NCBI GenBank assembly: GCA_037783545.1
Contig: JBBELK010000009.1
Span: 1,426,001-1,490,000 of the forward strand
Source: Henricia sp. BOLD:AAB3569
Taxonomy: Eukaryota; Echinodermata; Asteroidea; Spinulosida; Echinasteridae
DNA: 64,000 nt
Reading direction: 5' to 3'
Shown here: one piece after another, positions 54,101 through 64,000 of the stretch
Position numbering within the stretch: position 1 is the stretch's first letter
How the letters are laid out: every line of letters begins with the position of its first letter
Position numbers and translations under genes: made by a program
Notes under the pieces: generated by a model
Databases searched by the model: none
What the model saw: only the letters and a program-made list of their open reading frames with translations
Told to the model about the DNA's origin: nothing

Positions 54101-54921
54101 GGTATTTCAAGTTCCTTATCTGTAATTGAGCAATTCAACCACGTTTCAACAAATGTGTTTCTTCAGCCATTAGTCGTAATGCTTCAAATTTTGGAAAAAT
54201 TGAACGTACATTTAGACACAACTTTTTAAATCCTTTAGTTCCTCTTAAATGTCCAAGGTCCGAGCAAATCTGTGTAAGCGTTCCAGAGTTTTTAATCAAG
54301 TTTGTGTCAGGCTGGATTTTGGTAACAGGAACAGGTATCAAGTTCCATGATACAGATGGCAAGTCATCTCTTGGCTTAACTCCTCTCCGATCCGAGATAA
54401 GAACAGGTATTCTAAATGTTGATGCCAAGCATCTACCTCCTCTGCGACTTTTATGGCGTAAAGGCGGATACACACTATCGCGGAAAAATCACACTTTCGC
54501 GCTGCGCTCACCGCATTGCATGAGCTCCCAATCGCCGATTATTCCAAAATAGAAAACTCAACTCTGGTAACTTGGGGCTTCTTTGATACCTCATTGGCTG
54601 CGCGTTGGAAAGGTCAGCGCACCGCGGTCAAAGTTCAACAGATTTGAACTTTGACCCAGCTCAAAACGTTTTGCGCGTCGCGATAGGCCGCGCATAAGCG
54701 GCAAACCAGTTTGTGTGATTTTCCCGCGACTGTGCCTTTATATGCGGAACTAACAACTGGCACAGGGTATTTACGTCGGTTCCGTGTAAGTTGTGCAATG
54801 AGGCAGTAGAATTTGATAATGAATATTATTTACTCACAAACACATATGGTCTTCTGTCCAAACCCGGTGCTAGGTAGCCTTCCTTGATTATGCCTGTCTG
54901 GGTGGTGGTGTTGCCGGCCAT
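44919..54921 (-). CDS. PH domain plus syntenin-like tandem-PDZ adaptor, complete seven-exon gene
   Basis: Seven exons join without a phase conflict to give about 542 residues. Residues ~10-112 form a PH domain (GYL..PGLDRRPYVF, KLWCQLL, YKDD, final DDWYWTIKEWL), a fold that binds phosphoinositides or proteins at membranes. Residues ~113-345 are a flexible linker with RPPVKRERP, KPLPPIPGFP, tyrosine motifs Y216-ENV, Y246-SDL, Y254-MQR and Y263-DTV, and RRRPPPIPPKR near 330-340. These are typical SH2 and SH3 ligands; YENV fits the Grb2 SH2 consensus. Residues ~356-441 and ~443-525 are two PDZ domains in immediate tandem, with the spacing, DGIW..GALKIGDQLIKIN core and VDFIQ tail pattern of syntenin. 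A membrane-associated signalling scaffold is inferred. I do not know a named family with this architecture. Confidence 0.85.
45276..45545. mobile_element. Inverted copy of the 25119-25475 MITE family
   Basis: TTTAAAGGCAGAGTACACG at the left and TCTTGTAAAGGTACAATAAA at the right, with CATGCATGGTTTTTGTGCAT inside, located in a PH-PDZ gene intron. Confidence 0.6.
46086..46184 (-). CDS. PH-PDZ adaptor exon 6 (end of PDZ1, start of PDZ2)
   Basis: Acceptor ATTAACCAACAG, donor GTTTGA, 33 codons. VTLVIKRIPHGTICTVTREN ends PDZ1 and begins PDZ2, with NDDIGIKVDGNE in place of the GLGF loop. The near-zero linker between the domains matches syntenin. Confidence 0.88.
46801..46884. repeat. CACAAAAGCAGCAATGTATT hairpin
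   Basis: Arms CACAAAAGCAGCAATGTATT plus GTGGGAAG and the near-complement, with a CCCC-GGGG type loop. Confidence 0.8.
46938..47076 (-). CDS. PH-PDZ adaptor exon 5 (PDZ1 core)
   Basis: Acceptor AACACCTGCAG, donor GTACTA. IIDLSQSEWQLRGALKIGDQ then LIKINRQALSSVSYARETIN is a textbook PDZ alpha-A/beta-D segment (GxLKxGDQLxxIN). Confidence 0.93.
47130..47375. mobile_element. MITE family with AATGCATAGTTCCGA ends, partial copy
   Basis: Contains the TCGGGTGATTCGCTGTTCAA to GGAACTATGCATTT portion of the 6003-6448 family, inside an intron of the PH-PDZ gene. Confidence 0.7.
47785..47935. mobile_element. GGCCATGACAGGGG inverted-repeat element, copy 1
   Basis: TAGAGCTTCTGCACCGGCGG and CCGCCGTGCAAAGGCTCTA ends. 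A second copy in the opposite orientation is at 51363-51512. Confidence 0.7.
49725..49900. mobile_element. GCCGAAGTG palindromic MITE, copy A
   Basis: TGCCGAAGTGAATACGTCAT and CGACACACTTCGGC ends; mirrored GTTGCCATGG and CCATGGCAAC inside. Confidence 0.75.
50899..51006 (-). CDS. PH-PDZ adaptor exon 4 (start of PDZ1)
   Basis: Acceptor TTTCTTTCTGCAG, donor GTAAGT, 108 nt. VHGISKTFRKTSVVGDKIRL then MEMKDGI corresponds to the first strands of syntenin PDZ1. The terminal TG joins the G of the next exon as Trp. Confidence 0.85.
51363..51512. mobile_element. GGCCATGACAGGGG inverted-repeat element, copy 2
   Basis: TAGAGCCTTTGTACGGCGGC and GGTGCAAAAGCTCTA ends, reversed relative to 47785-47935. Confidence 0.7.
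51756..52179 (-). CDS. PH-PDZ adaptor exon 3 (tyrosine and proline motifs)
   Basis: Acceptor CTCATTTTACAG, donor GTAAGT. It reads RWEKQYENVHYIESQEKWIV, then QTYSDLNSIIYMQ, NTYDTV and finally GRRRPPPIPPKRV. The string of Tyr motifs and the PxxP core indicate docking for SH2 and SH3 proteins. Confidence 0.88.
52570..52720. mobile_element. ATAGATTGGTTC element fragment
   Basis: Left portion only: GATTGGTTCGCTTATTGCGA..GGCAGAATTCTGCCCGTCAC. Confidence 0.75.
52990..53521 (-). CDS. PH-PDZ adaptor exon 2
   Basis: Acceptor TTGTTGAAAACAG, donor GTATAT, 177 codons plus one base. It completes the PH domain (KLWCQLLRQDQTTILDCYKD to YWTIKEWLDPQG) and continues into a proline-rich linker (KPLPPIPGFPQSNENHADYD). 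Confidence 0.88.
54838..54921 (-). CDS. PH-PDZ adaptor exon 1 (start)
   Basis: ATG at 54921 (CGCAATGGCC), 28 codons reading MAGNTTTQTGIIKEGYLAPG and LDRRPYVF, with donor GTGAGT. This is the start of the PH domain. The phase of exon 2 requires the donor to follow TTT directly; the exact edge could be off by one. Confidence 0.75.
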
Positions 54922-55489
54922 TGCGTCAACAAGCTTTGTTCAACTAAGGGAGAATAAAATAAAGCAACAAAGTTTAGCTCATAGGCCTAGTATTTAACAA
55001 ATTCAATTTGGCGTTGTACGCTCATGACAAGAAAAGCCGTTCTTGATTGGTTAAGAAAGTTTCAGGTTGATGTCCTTGCCTCTGATTGGTCGATGAATAG
55101 GTATGCGAGCATGTAGCGTTGTTCACATTTTCTTTCGTATTCGCTTTGTTTATCGATATGTTCCTTTCATATGTGACAATACGTATATGTATACGTATTG
55201 TCACACATATGCATATCGTATCGCGTTCCTTAGAGGTAGTATACGTGATTGGTAAACCGTTACAAATAGTTTCATCCCCCTGTGTGATTGAAGGTATATG
55301 CATGATTAAAGTTAGAACACATCATTGGTGTCTCGAAAATCAGAAATATTCACATATTTACACGTAACTTAATACACAATATAAACACAATGACGGAAGT
55401 AAACTTCCCCTGAAATGTTTTTGTCTGAAGTGCTACAGTTTTTGAGAAATGAGTCAAAAATTTATTTTCGTCTCATTAGACGAAAATTC

Positions 55490-55995
55490 ACGTTGCCCCA
55501 AAACCATTTCGCCCTGCACCACTTCGCCCTGAACCACTTCGCCCTGAACCACTTCGCCCCTAGACTCTTCGTGCACAGGCTGTGGTTCAGGGCGAAGTGG
55601 TTCGGGGCGAAGTGATTTTGGGGCGAAGTGACCGTAAAGCCTTTCTTGACTGTTTACTCAAAAGTTAGATAAAGTACGGAGCTGAATTTTACTCGGGTTG
55701 GTTTTAATCAGTCATATCTTCAATTACACAGGGAAATAAAACCATTTGTAGCGGTTTACCAATCATGTGTTCTGCCTTTGAAACCAACCTGAGAAAAAAT
55801 CAGCTCCGTAATTCGTCTAACTTTTGAGAAAACAGTCAGAAAATGGTTTACAGTCACTTCGCCCCTAAACCACTTCGCCCTATATACCACTATGGGCGAG
55901 GTAGTGTTTGGACGAAGCGGTTTTGGTGCGAAATGGCCTTTGGGTAAAGTGCTTCAGGGCGAAGTGGGCCAGGGCGAGGTGGTTTTGGGGCGAAA
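55490..55995. mobile_element. TTCGCCC foldback element, double copy
   Basis: Two sets of CCACTTCGCCCTGAA-type repeats (55498-55630 and 55852-55995) face each other around two inverted copies of the conserved tail (TACGGAGCTGA..GTTTTAATCA and its complement). The first set repeats CCACTTCGCCCTGAA several times in a row. Confidence 0.85.
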
Positions 55996-56179
55996 CGAAT
56001 TTACATCTCGCGAGACGAAAAATAATTGTTTTGCTAATTTCTCAAAGATTATAGCACTTCAGACAAAACCATTTCAGAGAAAGTTTTCTACCGTCATCGT
56101 GTTTATATTGTGTACGTTATGTGTAAATCTGTGAACATTTCTGATTCCTTGAGATACCAATCATGTATTCTACCTTTAA

Positions 56180-56311
56180 CGGCACAGGCTCGTCATCAAT
56201 GCGCGCCCGCCAAATTCGTGCTCGAAACACGCAGCTCCATGCCTTTGCTATGGAGCTGCGTATTGCGTGGCACACATTTGGCGGGCGCGCATTGATGACG
56301 AGCCTGTGCCT
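56180..56311. mobile_element. TTAA-flanked hairpin MITE, copy 2
   Basis: Same family as 205-334, also bounded by TTAA (56176-56179 and 56312-56315). Confidence 0.85.
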
Positions 56312-56674
56312 TTAATGTCGTATCGTCCATAAATGACATATTTATATCCATAAATTAGGTTGTGCATTGGGGTTTCCGTGATTGCATCATATTTACAGGG
56401 GCAGTATTTTTTTTCTGACACACACGTATAAAATGCGGAACGCATACGGGTCACGTACTACTTTTACATGGGAATTCCCCGCAATTGTTTACATTTCGCA
56501 ACTACATTTCTTTGACTATGGCGACCCTTTCTGAAATGGGTATGGCGACCCTTTATTGCAAAATGCGTTTTTATAGGTTGAACAACTATAAGACCATTTT
56601 TTGTAAAGGTTATCGAACAGATTTTATTGAGAACGTCCCCACAGCATAATTGATTTTAATTAATGTTGTTATTA

Positions 56675-56940
56675 AAGGAGTCGTTCAGTTATTTCCATAA
56701 AAAGGATTTTATTCTAAACCAACAATCATGTAAAATACCTCCCCAAAATACTATCCATGGTTAGAAGATAGGAAATTTGCAATCTCCAATTTAGACGTGG
56801 ATATTAGTTGACAAAACATTGGCTGTTTTTCGACAATACCCTTATTATGCTTGAGAGCGTGAAATTTCCGAATGGTATAATGATAAAAAATATGACAATT
56901 AACATGGGACAAAAATATGATCTGGACACGCTCCTTTAAT
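56675..56940. mobile_element. AAAGGAGC-family MITE copy
   Basis: Starts AAAGGAGTCGTTCAGTTATT and ends GATCTGGACACGCTCCTTTA, with the CTCCCCAAAATACTATCCAT interior. Confidence 0.75.
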
Positions 56941-57019
56941 GTGTCCATATGGAGTGCCGAAGTGTGACGTATTTGCCATGGTAACTGGCTTCAAACATCA
57001 TGGCTCCCCGATAAAACAC

Positions 57020-57182
57020 CATAGACAGCCGAAGTGTGACGTGTTGTCATGGCAATTGGCTCTAAACATCATGGCCGTGGGAAAACATACCATTGCAAAA
57101 GCACAGGGACGCGGTTCAGTGATTTTCAGAGTAGAGCCATTGGCTATAGGCAACTAACAAAAGATGACGTATACACTTCGGC
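57020..57182. mobile_element. GCCGAAGTG palindromic MITE, copy B
   Basis: AGCCGAAGTGTGACGTGTTG and ATGACGTATACACTTCGGC ends, in the opposite orientation to 49725-49900. Confidence 0.75.
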
Positions 57183-57995
57183 AGTTTATTGCAAAAGCAC
57201 GGGCCCGGGACACCTATTATACAATCATATAAAATTTTAATTTTAACCTATAACAATCATATAAAATACCTCCCTAAAATGCTATCTATGGGAAGAAAAA
57301 ATGAAATTTGCAATCTTCAGTTTGGATGTGGGAGCAAAAGGTTGGTGCAAATGTTTCGGCAAATGTTTCGTTGCAACTGGTACAAAGGGAAAACCACACA
57401 GCGAAGCGCAGCATACACACATATGCCTGCTAGCCTTGTACCGTACCGCGTGCGGCGTACGTGCGCACGTGACCCAACACGATTGACCGGGAAACCCGTA
57501 TAGAAAAGGTGGGAACATTGTCATACTCTATAGGCTCCATGAAGGCATGATTTAGGGCCCTGAAATGGTATTTTTATCTATGAAATCTAGGCTATGCAAC
57601 TATCCATTTAGTTACATATACAGTCATTACAAACCAATGTTCAGATTTCTATTTTGGTTCGCCCCTCTGGAATTTCATGCAGTAGGCCTATATGGGTATA
57701 CGACGGGGAATTCCCTGCTTTATTCTACATCATGCAGTGAACTTTTCTAATAATTACAGTTACGTGGTGAGTGACTCATGACATACATTTTCTAGGCCAA
57801 GGAAATTTTCCCGAGACGTCAGGAATTATTGTCAGGGGATCAAAAATTTAGAAATGGCGACAGCGTGACCAGATCGCATGTATGAGATTCTGGCCTACAA
57901 TAATGGTCCTGGACCATTATTCGTTGTTATTACAGACCATGGTGACTGAGAATTTAATCGAACGTCTTGAGAAGAGGATGCCGACGGACAATTAA

Positions 57996-58061
57996 AAGAA
58001 CAGGCTCGTCAGCAATGCGCGCGCGCCAAATTCGTGCCACGAAGTACGCAGCTCTATGCCT
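57996..58061. mobile_element. TTAA hairpin MITE, half copy
   Basis: Only the left arm and loop of the family at 205-334 remain, after a TTAA at 57992-57995. Confidence 0.7.
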
Positions 58062-58506
58062 TTAAGCTTTAAGCCCTGCACAAAAATGCCGTTGAGACTA
58101 TACGGAATACATAACAAGTTTGTACCTAATGTTATTTTCAAAGGAATAAATTTTGTGTGCCCACTCTACATTATTTGTTTACCATTTTTGCATTATCTTG
58201 CACCAGTTCACAGACTTCGGAATGGGATCTGGCAAAATGCAAATATGTACATAAGTATGTAATGGTGCTATGCATGTCCTAATATGGGACTTCCCATAAA
58301 GTTCCCAATTACTACCAGGTACAACTTATATCCGGGCGTTGTGCAATTATTTCCGGGAATTTTGTCCGACAGCGGTTTTCGCACACCAATGCTAAGTATT
58401 TGAAACACGCAAAATAAACTTTTTTGGAATACAAACGCAGTTTTTGCAAATGTGAGAACAAATCTACATGTATCTCCAACTTGGGTTTGAAAACTTCGCA
58501 CGCGAC

Positions 58507-59613
58507 TATACACCAATCCGGTAATAAGGTCTTCTTCCCTGTACATCCGCCATAGCTGGGGAGCTTCCACCACGGACGTATATATAATTTCTATACGTCC
58601 GTACGTGGCTTCCACTGAATGAACTGTATGTTTTTGTTGTTGCTGAAGCTGCATTTGTTTACTTCGAACAAGTTGCGCGTCTTTGTAGGGTTGTGTGCAT
58701 TGAGCTATATATATATAACTGGAGACGGCATCTGGCTGGAATCGCGTCCGCGCGTGCGTTTTCAAAGTAGGGTAAACAACAATCTTGTTCGTATGCATTG
58801 TACACGTACTGCAGCAAAGCACGCAAAGTGACGCGTTAATACCCTCCCTACGCGCCGCCATTGTTCGGCCGCGCATTTCTACACAAACACTCCCAGATGG
58901 CGTATCCAGCATTGATTTACATACATATACTGGATACGGCATCTGGGGCCAATTTCATGGCGTTGCTTAGCACAAAAATTTGCTTAGCACAGGATTTGTT
59001 TGCTTTATTTTGCAAAAATGGAGTGCCAGCCAAAATCGTAAGTGACGTGTATTGAAAGGTATTCTTCTACTCTTGTGAAGAACACAAGTTGGTGTATAAT
59101 TTTGGCTTGTAATCCATTTTATAAAGCAAATAAATCCTGTGCTTAGCAAATTTTCGTGCTAAGCAACGCCATGAAATTGGCCCCTGGGAGTGTTTGTGTA
59201 GAAATGCGCGGCCGAACAATGGCGGCGCGTCGGGAGGGTAAACGCATGTAGCACTGCACGGCCTCTCTGTTCTCATTAATTCAAGAACCGTGAAATATTA
59301 TGTTGTTTACCCTACTTGAAAACGCACGCGCGGACGCGATTCCAGCCAGATGCCGTCTCCAGTTATATATATAGCTCAATGGTATCCAGTATATGTATGT
59401 AAATCAATGGTTGTGTGCGCGCGAAGGCGGGCGCGTCGCGTGTACGCAAAGGCGGGCGCGTCGCGTTTACGCGAAGGAGGCCTCGTTCGTGCATGTAATG
59501 GATGAGCGCTTTTCGTTCTAACAGCAACACAAAACGCACAGCCCATGCACTGGACGCCCCCCAGCTATGGTGGATATGCAGGGAGGAGATCTTAGTGACC
59601 GGATTGGTGTATA
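58507..59613. mobile_element. ~1.1-kb inverted-repeat (foldback) element
   Basis: TATACACCAATCCGGTAATA at the left pairs with GACCGGATTGGTGTATA at the right. Further pairs lie along both arms, including a block with GCGTCCGCGCGTGCGTTTTC and one with TTTCTACACAAACACTCCCA. A separate MITE (58945-59184) sits near the centre. A related one-sided sequence is at 28735-28900. Confidence 0.8.
58945..59184. mobile_element. MITE with GGGGCCAATTTCATGGCG ends
   Basis: GGGGCCAATTTCATGGCGTT and AACGCCATGAAATTGGCCCC are perfect inverted ends. It lies inside the foldback 58507-59613. Confidence 0.85.
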
Positions 59614-59639
59614 CCAAAAATAATCCTCATGTCAACTGG

Positions 59640-59815
59640 TTGAAGGAGCTTGTTAAGATTTTTCCATAAAAGGATTTCATTCTATTTACCTAATAATCAT
59701 GTAAAATTCCTCCCCAAAATACTATCCATATAGGAAGAAAATAGAAAATTTGCAATCTCCAATTTGGATGTGGAAGCCAAAATGTTGGTGTAATCTCTGC
59801 ACTGTTTTATGTATA
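59640..59815. mobile_element. Truncated AAAGGAGC-family MITE
   Basis: GAAGGAGCTTGTTAAGATTT to GGAAGCCAAAATGTTGGTGT, cut off by the foldback at 59820. Confidence 0.75.
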
Positions 59816-59819
59816 CCTT

Positions 59820-60110
59820 TTGTGCCATTTCGCCCCAAATCACTTCGACCAAACACTACATTGCCCAAATGCTACTTCGCCCCAAAACCACCTTGTGCAC
59901 AGGCCAGGGTTCAGGGCAAAATGGTTCAGGGCGAAGTGGTTTTAGGGGCAAAATGACTGCAAACCCTTTTTTGACTGTTTTCTCAAAGGTTAGACGAAGT
60001 ACGGAGCTGGTTTTTACTCAGGTTGGTTTTAATAATGCATACTACTTCAATCACACAGGAGGATAAAACTATTTGTAACAGTTTACCAATCATGTATACT
60101 ATCTTTAATG
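59820..60110. mobile_element. TTCGCCC foldback element, copy 3
   Basis: CCATTTCGCCCCAAATCACT and complement arm CAGGGCGAAGTGGTTTTAGG, then the conserved tail to TTTACCAATCATGTATACT. Confidence 0.8.
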
Positions 60111-60114
60111 CCAT

Positions 60115-60320
60115 GGTAACTGCATGGCTTCAAACATCATGGCTCCCAGATAAAACACCATAAAAGGCCGAAGTGTAACGTGTTGTCATGGCAATTGGCT
60201 CTTAACATCATGGCCGTCGGAAAACGTACCATTGCAAAAGCACATGGACACGGTTCGGTGATTTTTAGTGTAGAGCCATTGCCTAGGCAACGAACAAAGG
60301 GATGACGTATTCACTTCGGC
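60115..60320. mobile_element. GCCGAAGTG palindromic MITE, copy C
   Basis: GGCCGAAGTGTAACGTGTTG and GATGACGTATTCACTTCGGC ends. It directly abuts the TTCGCCC foldback tail. Confidence 0.75.
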
Positions 60321-60919
60321 ATGTCTTACACAAATCTGACCATTTATTTATTTTGACTACATTGAGAACGTCTTGGAAAGATTTACATATAAATAGCTTC
60401 TAATCGACATGTCATGCTTTACTTGACCTGTTTTTCACAAGCGATTAACTTCCCTCTTGCATTCTCAGAAACCACCGTAAGTTGGACTATGACTAATATT
60501 TGGCCCCTTGATTCGACGTGATCAAACAGTACTGTAACTGCTTAGTTCAATAGGAAATGCGTTTGTAATTGTTGATACTTTAATTATTTCCTGAAGTAAT
60601 ACGGGTGTCTATATCAGAAACGCCATTATCCTACTGAATTTCACAACATTGCGAAATGTTTTGTTATTTACTTTTTTTCAATTCAGTTGAAGGAAGTAAA
60701 TAAGGATGATCAAAATGTTTTGACAGTCCTCCTGTAGGCGATCTTTGGAGACATTCATTCGTGCACGAAAACCATGCTTGGGTTTTTCATGTTTTCTGAA
60801 GTATTATATACTGCATATGTGGCTGAAATTTCTACAAGGTAGTTTTCTCGACCTATGCTTTCAATTAACAGTGGAAATCATGCCGTTTTTAACAGTTTAC
60901 TAAACGAGTATACTACCTT

Positions 60920-61170
60920 TAAAAGCCCTTTATATCATTTGCAATGATCAACATGTTTGCTTCAGTGAGCTGACAAGAACAAAATCAATGGTATAACAAA
61001 AACAACATGAATTAATAATGTCCTAGATGCTAGGCCTACATTCTGTAAGATATTAACAACTGAAGCATTGGTGCATCTACTAGATTTCTGTAGGCTAATT
61101 TTACCAACCTTCTTCTTTAGATATGTTATGCCCCTTGCAAATGATATGTTTGACCATTGACCTTTAAAGT
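60920..61170. mobile_element. Copy of the 25119-25475 MITE family
   Basis: TAAAAGCCCTTTATATCATT and CCCCTTGCAAATGATATG ends with GAGCTGACAAGAACAAA inside. Confidence 0.65.
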
Positions 61171-61969
61171 TGACTGCCCGATTTTAGGCCGATTAAAGCT
61201 AAATTGCTATTTTCCTAGAATAGAAAAAGTTTCATTTGGCACCAAGAACGTCAAAATCCGTGCCAGTCGATTCAAAACAAGAAATAATAATTCGACAGGG
61301 TTATGACGTAATGTACATGTGCGCATATACATGTGTACATTGTATGTACATCATGTGAAGCCCGTTTCAAGAAAAGGGCTTAATTGTATCTCCAATTCCC
61401 GACGTCGGAAATTTAAGGTTTTTATAAATATTTTTCGTTACAGAAACACGTAAGCTTTCTAAGTTAGTTCGCTTGTGTGAATTTTTTTTTTTTAAATCCT
61501 TTCACCCAAACACGGACAGTGCAACTTTAATGCAATAAGAAGAAAAATGCTACTACTGCGGTACAACTTACCGCGTTTAAGTGACGTGATCTTCCAGTTC
61601 CAAGTTCCAGATTCAGTGGTCTACCAATTCATATACAGAGAAAACTCCACGGCGAAGTGCGAACTTCACCCGCCGTAAACCTACTGCGTCCCACTACTCT
61701 GGAGTCTAGTTGTAAACTGAATACTTTATACATGTGTGTGTATATTGTGTCGATCTCGATACCGCGGCACACGTGACCAAAGCTACTTAGCGTCATAAGC
61801 TATTTTTAAAATGAGGTACGACATGTAGGCCTATCCATCCGGGAAAGTTGTTATTTCAACACGATTGGCCGGGAAACCCGTATAGAAAATGGTATTTTTA
61901 TCAATGAAATCTTATCGATATATATACACTGGATGAAGTATACAATATTAGCAGTTTGCTATACGAGAA

Positions 61970-62195
61970 TTGAAGCCACGCGCCGGCCGCCATTGTACCC
62001 CATGCACGAACAATGCTTGGCCTAGACTGCTCCCGGGTCCATGCGATCGCTTGCATTCCACTTAACACATGTAGACCATGATGTAGACTAGTAAAGACAG
62101 TATGACCAGTCTAGACAAGGCATTGTATTTGGTGGGGTACAATGGCGGACGATGGCTTCAATTTTATACGTCGTTGTTCATCCAGTGAATATATA
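61970..62195. mobile_element. GCGCCGGCCGCCATTGTACC element, copy 2
   Basis: Nearly colinear with 38653-38875, in the same orientation. Confidence 0.75.
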
Positions 62196-62861
62196 TCGAT
62201 GTGAAATCTAGGCTTAGACTGGTTCCCGTCCACATGTTCCACATTCATGAATATGTCATCCTCTTGCAACAGTACCCCTTTAACGCACTCCCTAACTCCT
62301 GCGTACAGTGGCCCTGTTGAAAAAGGCCCCATTTCGCGGTGGGACTAGCGACAGAAATCTTGTCGCCTCTGCTGGACCAATCAGAACGCTTGGCAGTGCA
62401 TTGCAGCATGATTGCATGCATTAAAAATGTAACGCGCGCAGATTGTAAACTCGGTATTGCTGGCCGTTGTCCGCGTCGACGATTGGCTGCTATTTAAAGC
62501 ATACTGGGGAATCCGTTCCATTACATTCGTCAGCATGCATCCCTGTCATTAATTTGAAAAACTGCGGAGTAAATTAAGATCGTCGTTTGAAAGTTTGGTA
62601 GGAATGGGACAGTCATAAGGAACGGAACCCAATACAATTTCTGGAAAGTATAAAAATCGTTTCTTTTCGGCATAACATGACCGAATTGATTAAATTACAT
62701 CAAAATGACTCGGGCGTGAGTTGGCTCAAGACATCAGCCGGCTCACTCCACAGATTTGCGTGTGTTTCCTCAGGGTATCGTTACGTCGCTTTGCAGAGTG
62801 GAAATTCCCTGATATCTCAGGATGGAATATGTGGACAGGTAAATTTAGGGCGCTCCATCTT

Positions 62862-63433
62862 GATTGGTTCGCTTAATGCGAAAATATAGGGATCGGTAAA
62901 GGGCAGCCATGACAGGCAGAATTCTGCCCGTCACGTGGTTTTTTTGTGCGCAGATTTTGCAGTGACAATTTTAACTTGGCCGTGCGTGTCGAACATATCC
63001 AATTATGTAAATAAAGTACATTGCCTAAAGCAAAAGGCTTGGCCAATTTTTAAATATAAAAAACACAATGCGCACGCGCAAAGACGACTAATTACAGATC
63101 AAGATGAAGCGCCCTTTACCTGTCCTTATATTCTCCTGTGTGGAATATGTGGACGGGAACCAGTCTAGATATGTGATTGGTCGTCTGTGCGCGTGCGCAT
63201 TGTGTGCTTTATATTTACAAACATGGAAAGCTCTTTGCTTTAGGCAATGTTTATTTACATTTGGATATGTTCGACACGCACGGTACGGCCGGGTTACAAA
63301 TGCCAATGCAAAATATACACACTTACTAAACAAAATAATAACCACGTGACCACGGGCAGATTTCTGCCCGTCATGGCCGCCCTTTATCGATCCTTATATT
63401 TTCGCAATAAGCGATAGGATCGGGAACCAATCT
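62862..63433. mobile_element. Two inverted ATAGATTGGTTCCCG elements side by side
   Basis: One copy runs to CGGGAACCAGTCTAG at about 63168 and a second in the opposite orientation ends CGGGAACCAATCT at 63433, forming a large imperfect inverted repeat. Confidence 0.75.
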
Positions 63434-64000
63434 AATCTAGGATATGCAACTATCAATTTACATTTGTAGTTATAGCATAGACTAGAGCTATATAGGAAAC
63501 TTTCTAGTTGCATACAGTCATTTAAATAGACTGGTTTCCGCTCCACATATTCCACATACAACGAATGAATATGAGGACCGGCTGCCGTAGTGTTTAAAAT
63601 AGTAGTATGACGTCATGCGTTTATTTTTAGGAGCGCATAACCGTTAATTTTCACAACGCGCAATTTGAAAGGGGTTATTCCATATTTGGCCAATAAAAAT
63701 TTAATCTATTATTAAACCTTAAAATATTACACATGCCCATAGCATCAAAAATCAAATTCAAACCTTGTCTGCATCATCATCATAAATAAACATGCAGCGG
63801 CACGCGCACGCGGCGTCAATTCAAACTATGACGAATCGTACCCGACGTTTAAAGATAACGTTCGGACGTGCATTCGGGTAACTTCGGGAACCTGCGGGAA
63901 AAGGAGGAATTCCTCCTGTATGGCGGACTAACATGTATACTGGCGGCTGCCGGACCTAAAGATCAGTCAGGAATCTTTTGGTCCGGGAACACTATCATTT

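Larger units (their letters stand above)
54922..64000. other. Gene-poor, repeat-dominated right flank
   Basis: No exon can be supported. The region holds foldback and MITE copies (listed separately), AT-rich sequence and short frames without family signal. About 60330-61600 and 63440-64000 are largely unique sequence with no structure I can name. Confidence 0.55.

Noticed and set aside
58268..58942. 224-codon minus-strand frame
   Set aside because: It spans one arm of the large inverted repeat and adjacent unrelated sequence, with no recognisable domain.
62677..62889. 70-codon plus-strand frame beginning MTELIKLHQNDSGVSWL
   Set aside because: It runs into the MITE at 62862 and has no family resemblance or clear splice structure. 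It could be a first exon of an unseen gene but cannot be supported.

Overview
The window is animal (metazoan) nuclear DNA. Genes are split into short exons with GT-AG introns, and the introns and intergenic DNA are packed with tRNA-derived SINEs and short inverted-repeat DNA transposons (MITEs). Protein similarity to vertebrates together with this repeat style suggests a marine invertebrate, perhaps an echinoderm or hemichordate. That assignment is inference. No bacterial, viral or CRISPR features were seen.

Region 1 (left edge to 29287, + strand) is the 3' four-fifths of FANCI, the Fanconi anaemia group I protein that pairs with FANCD2 in DNA interstrand crosslink repair. Twenty-seven coding exons can be placed by homology and phase. 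They include the exon with the conserved monoubiquitination lysine and the adjacent SQ phosphorylation cluster, a GC-AG intron, a tandemly duplicated 35-codon exon near the C-terminus, and a local reading-frame problem next to a ~145-bp C-rich tract.

Region 2 (31956-40689, - strand, convergent with FANCI) appears to be one transcription unit with a shared first exon (40410-40689) and two phase-compatible 3' alternatives. One is a coiled-coil/BEN-like exon ending in a stop (36601-37427). The other is a short acidic exon (34757-34822) followed by an intact piggyBac-type transposase exon (31956-33838). The layout resembles the human CSB-PGBD3 case, a host gene able to splice onto a captured piggyBac ORF.

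Region 3 (44919-54921, - strand) is a complete seven-exon gene for a ~542-residue adaptor: N-terminal PH domain, a tyrosine-motif and proline-rich linker, then two syntenin-like PDZ domains. I do not recognise this combination as a named family.

Region 4 (about 41000-44900 and 54922-64000) holds no gene I can support. It is mostly MITEs, foldback elements and low-complexity sequence, including a ~1.1-kb inverted repeat with another element at its centre. Families with TTAA, TA, TAA, 5-bp and 8-bp target duplications are all present, and several are nested, which gives a relative insertion order.
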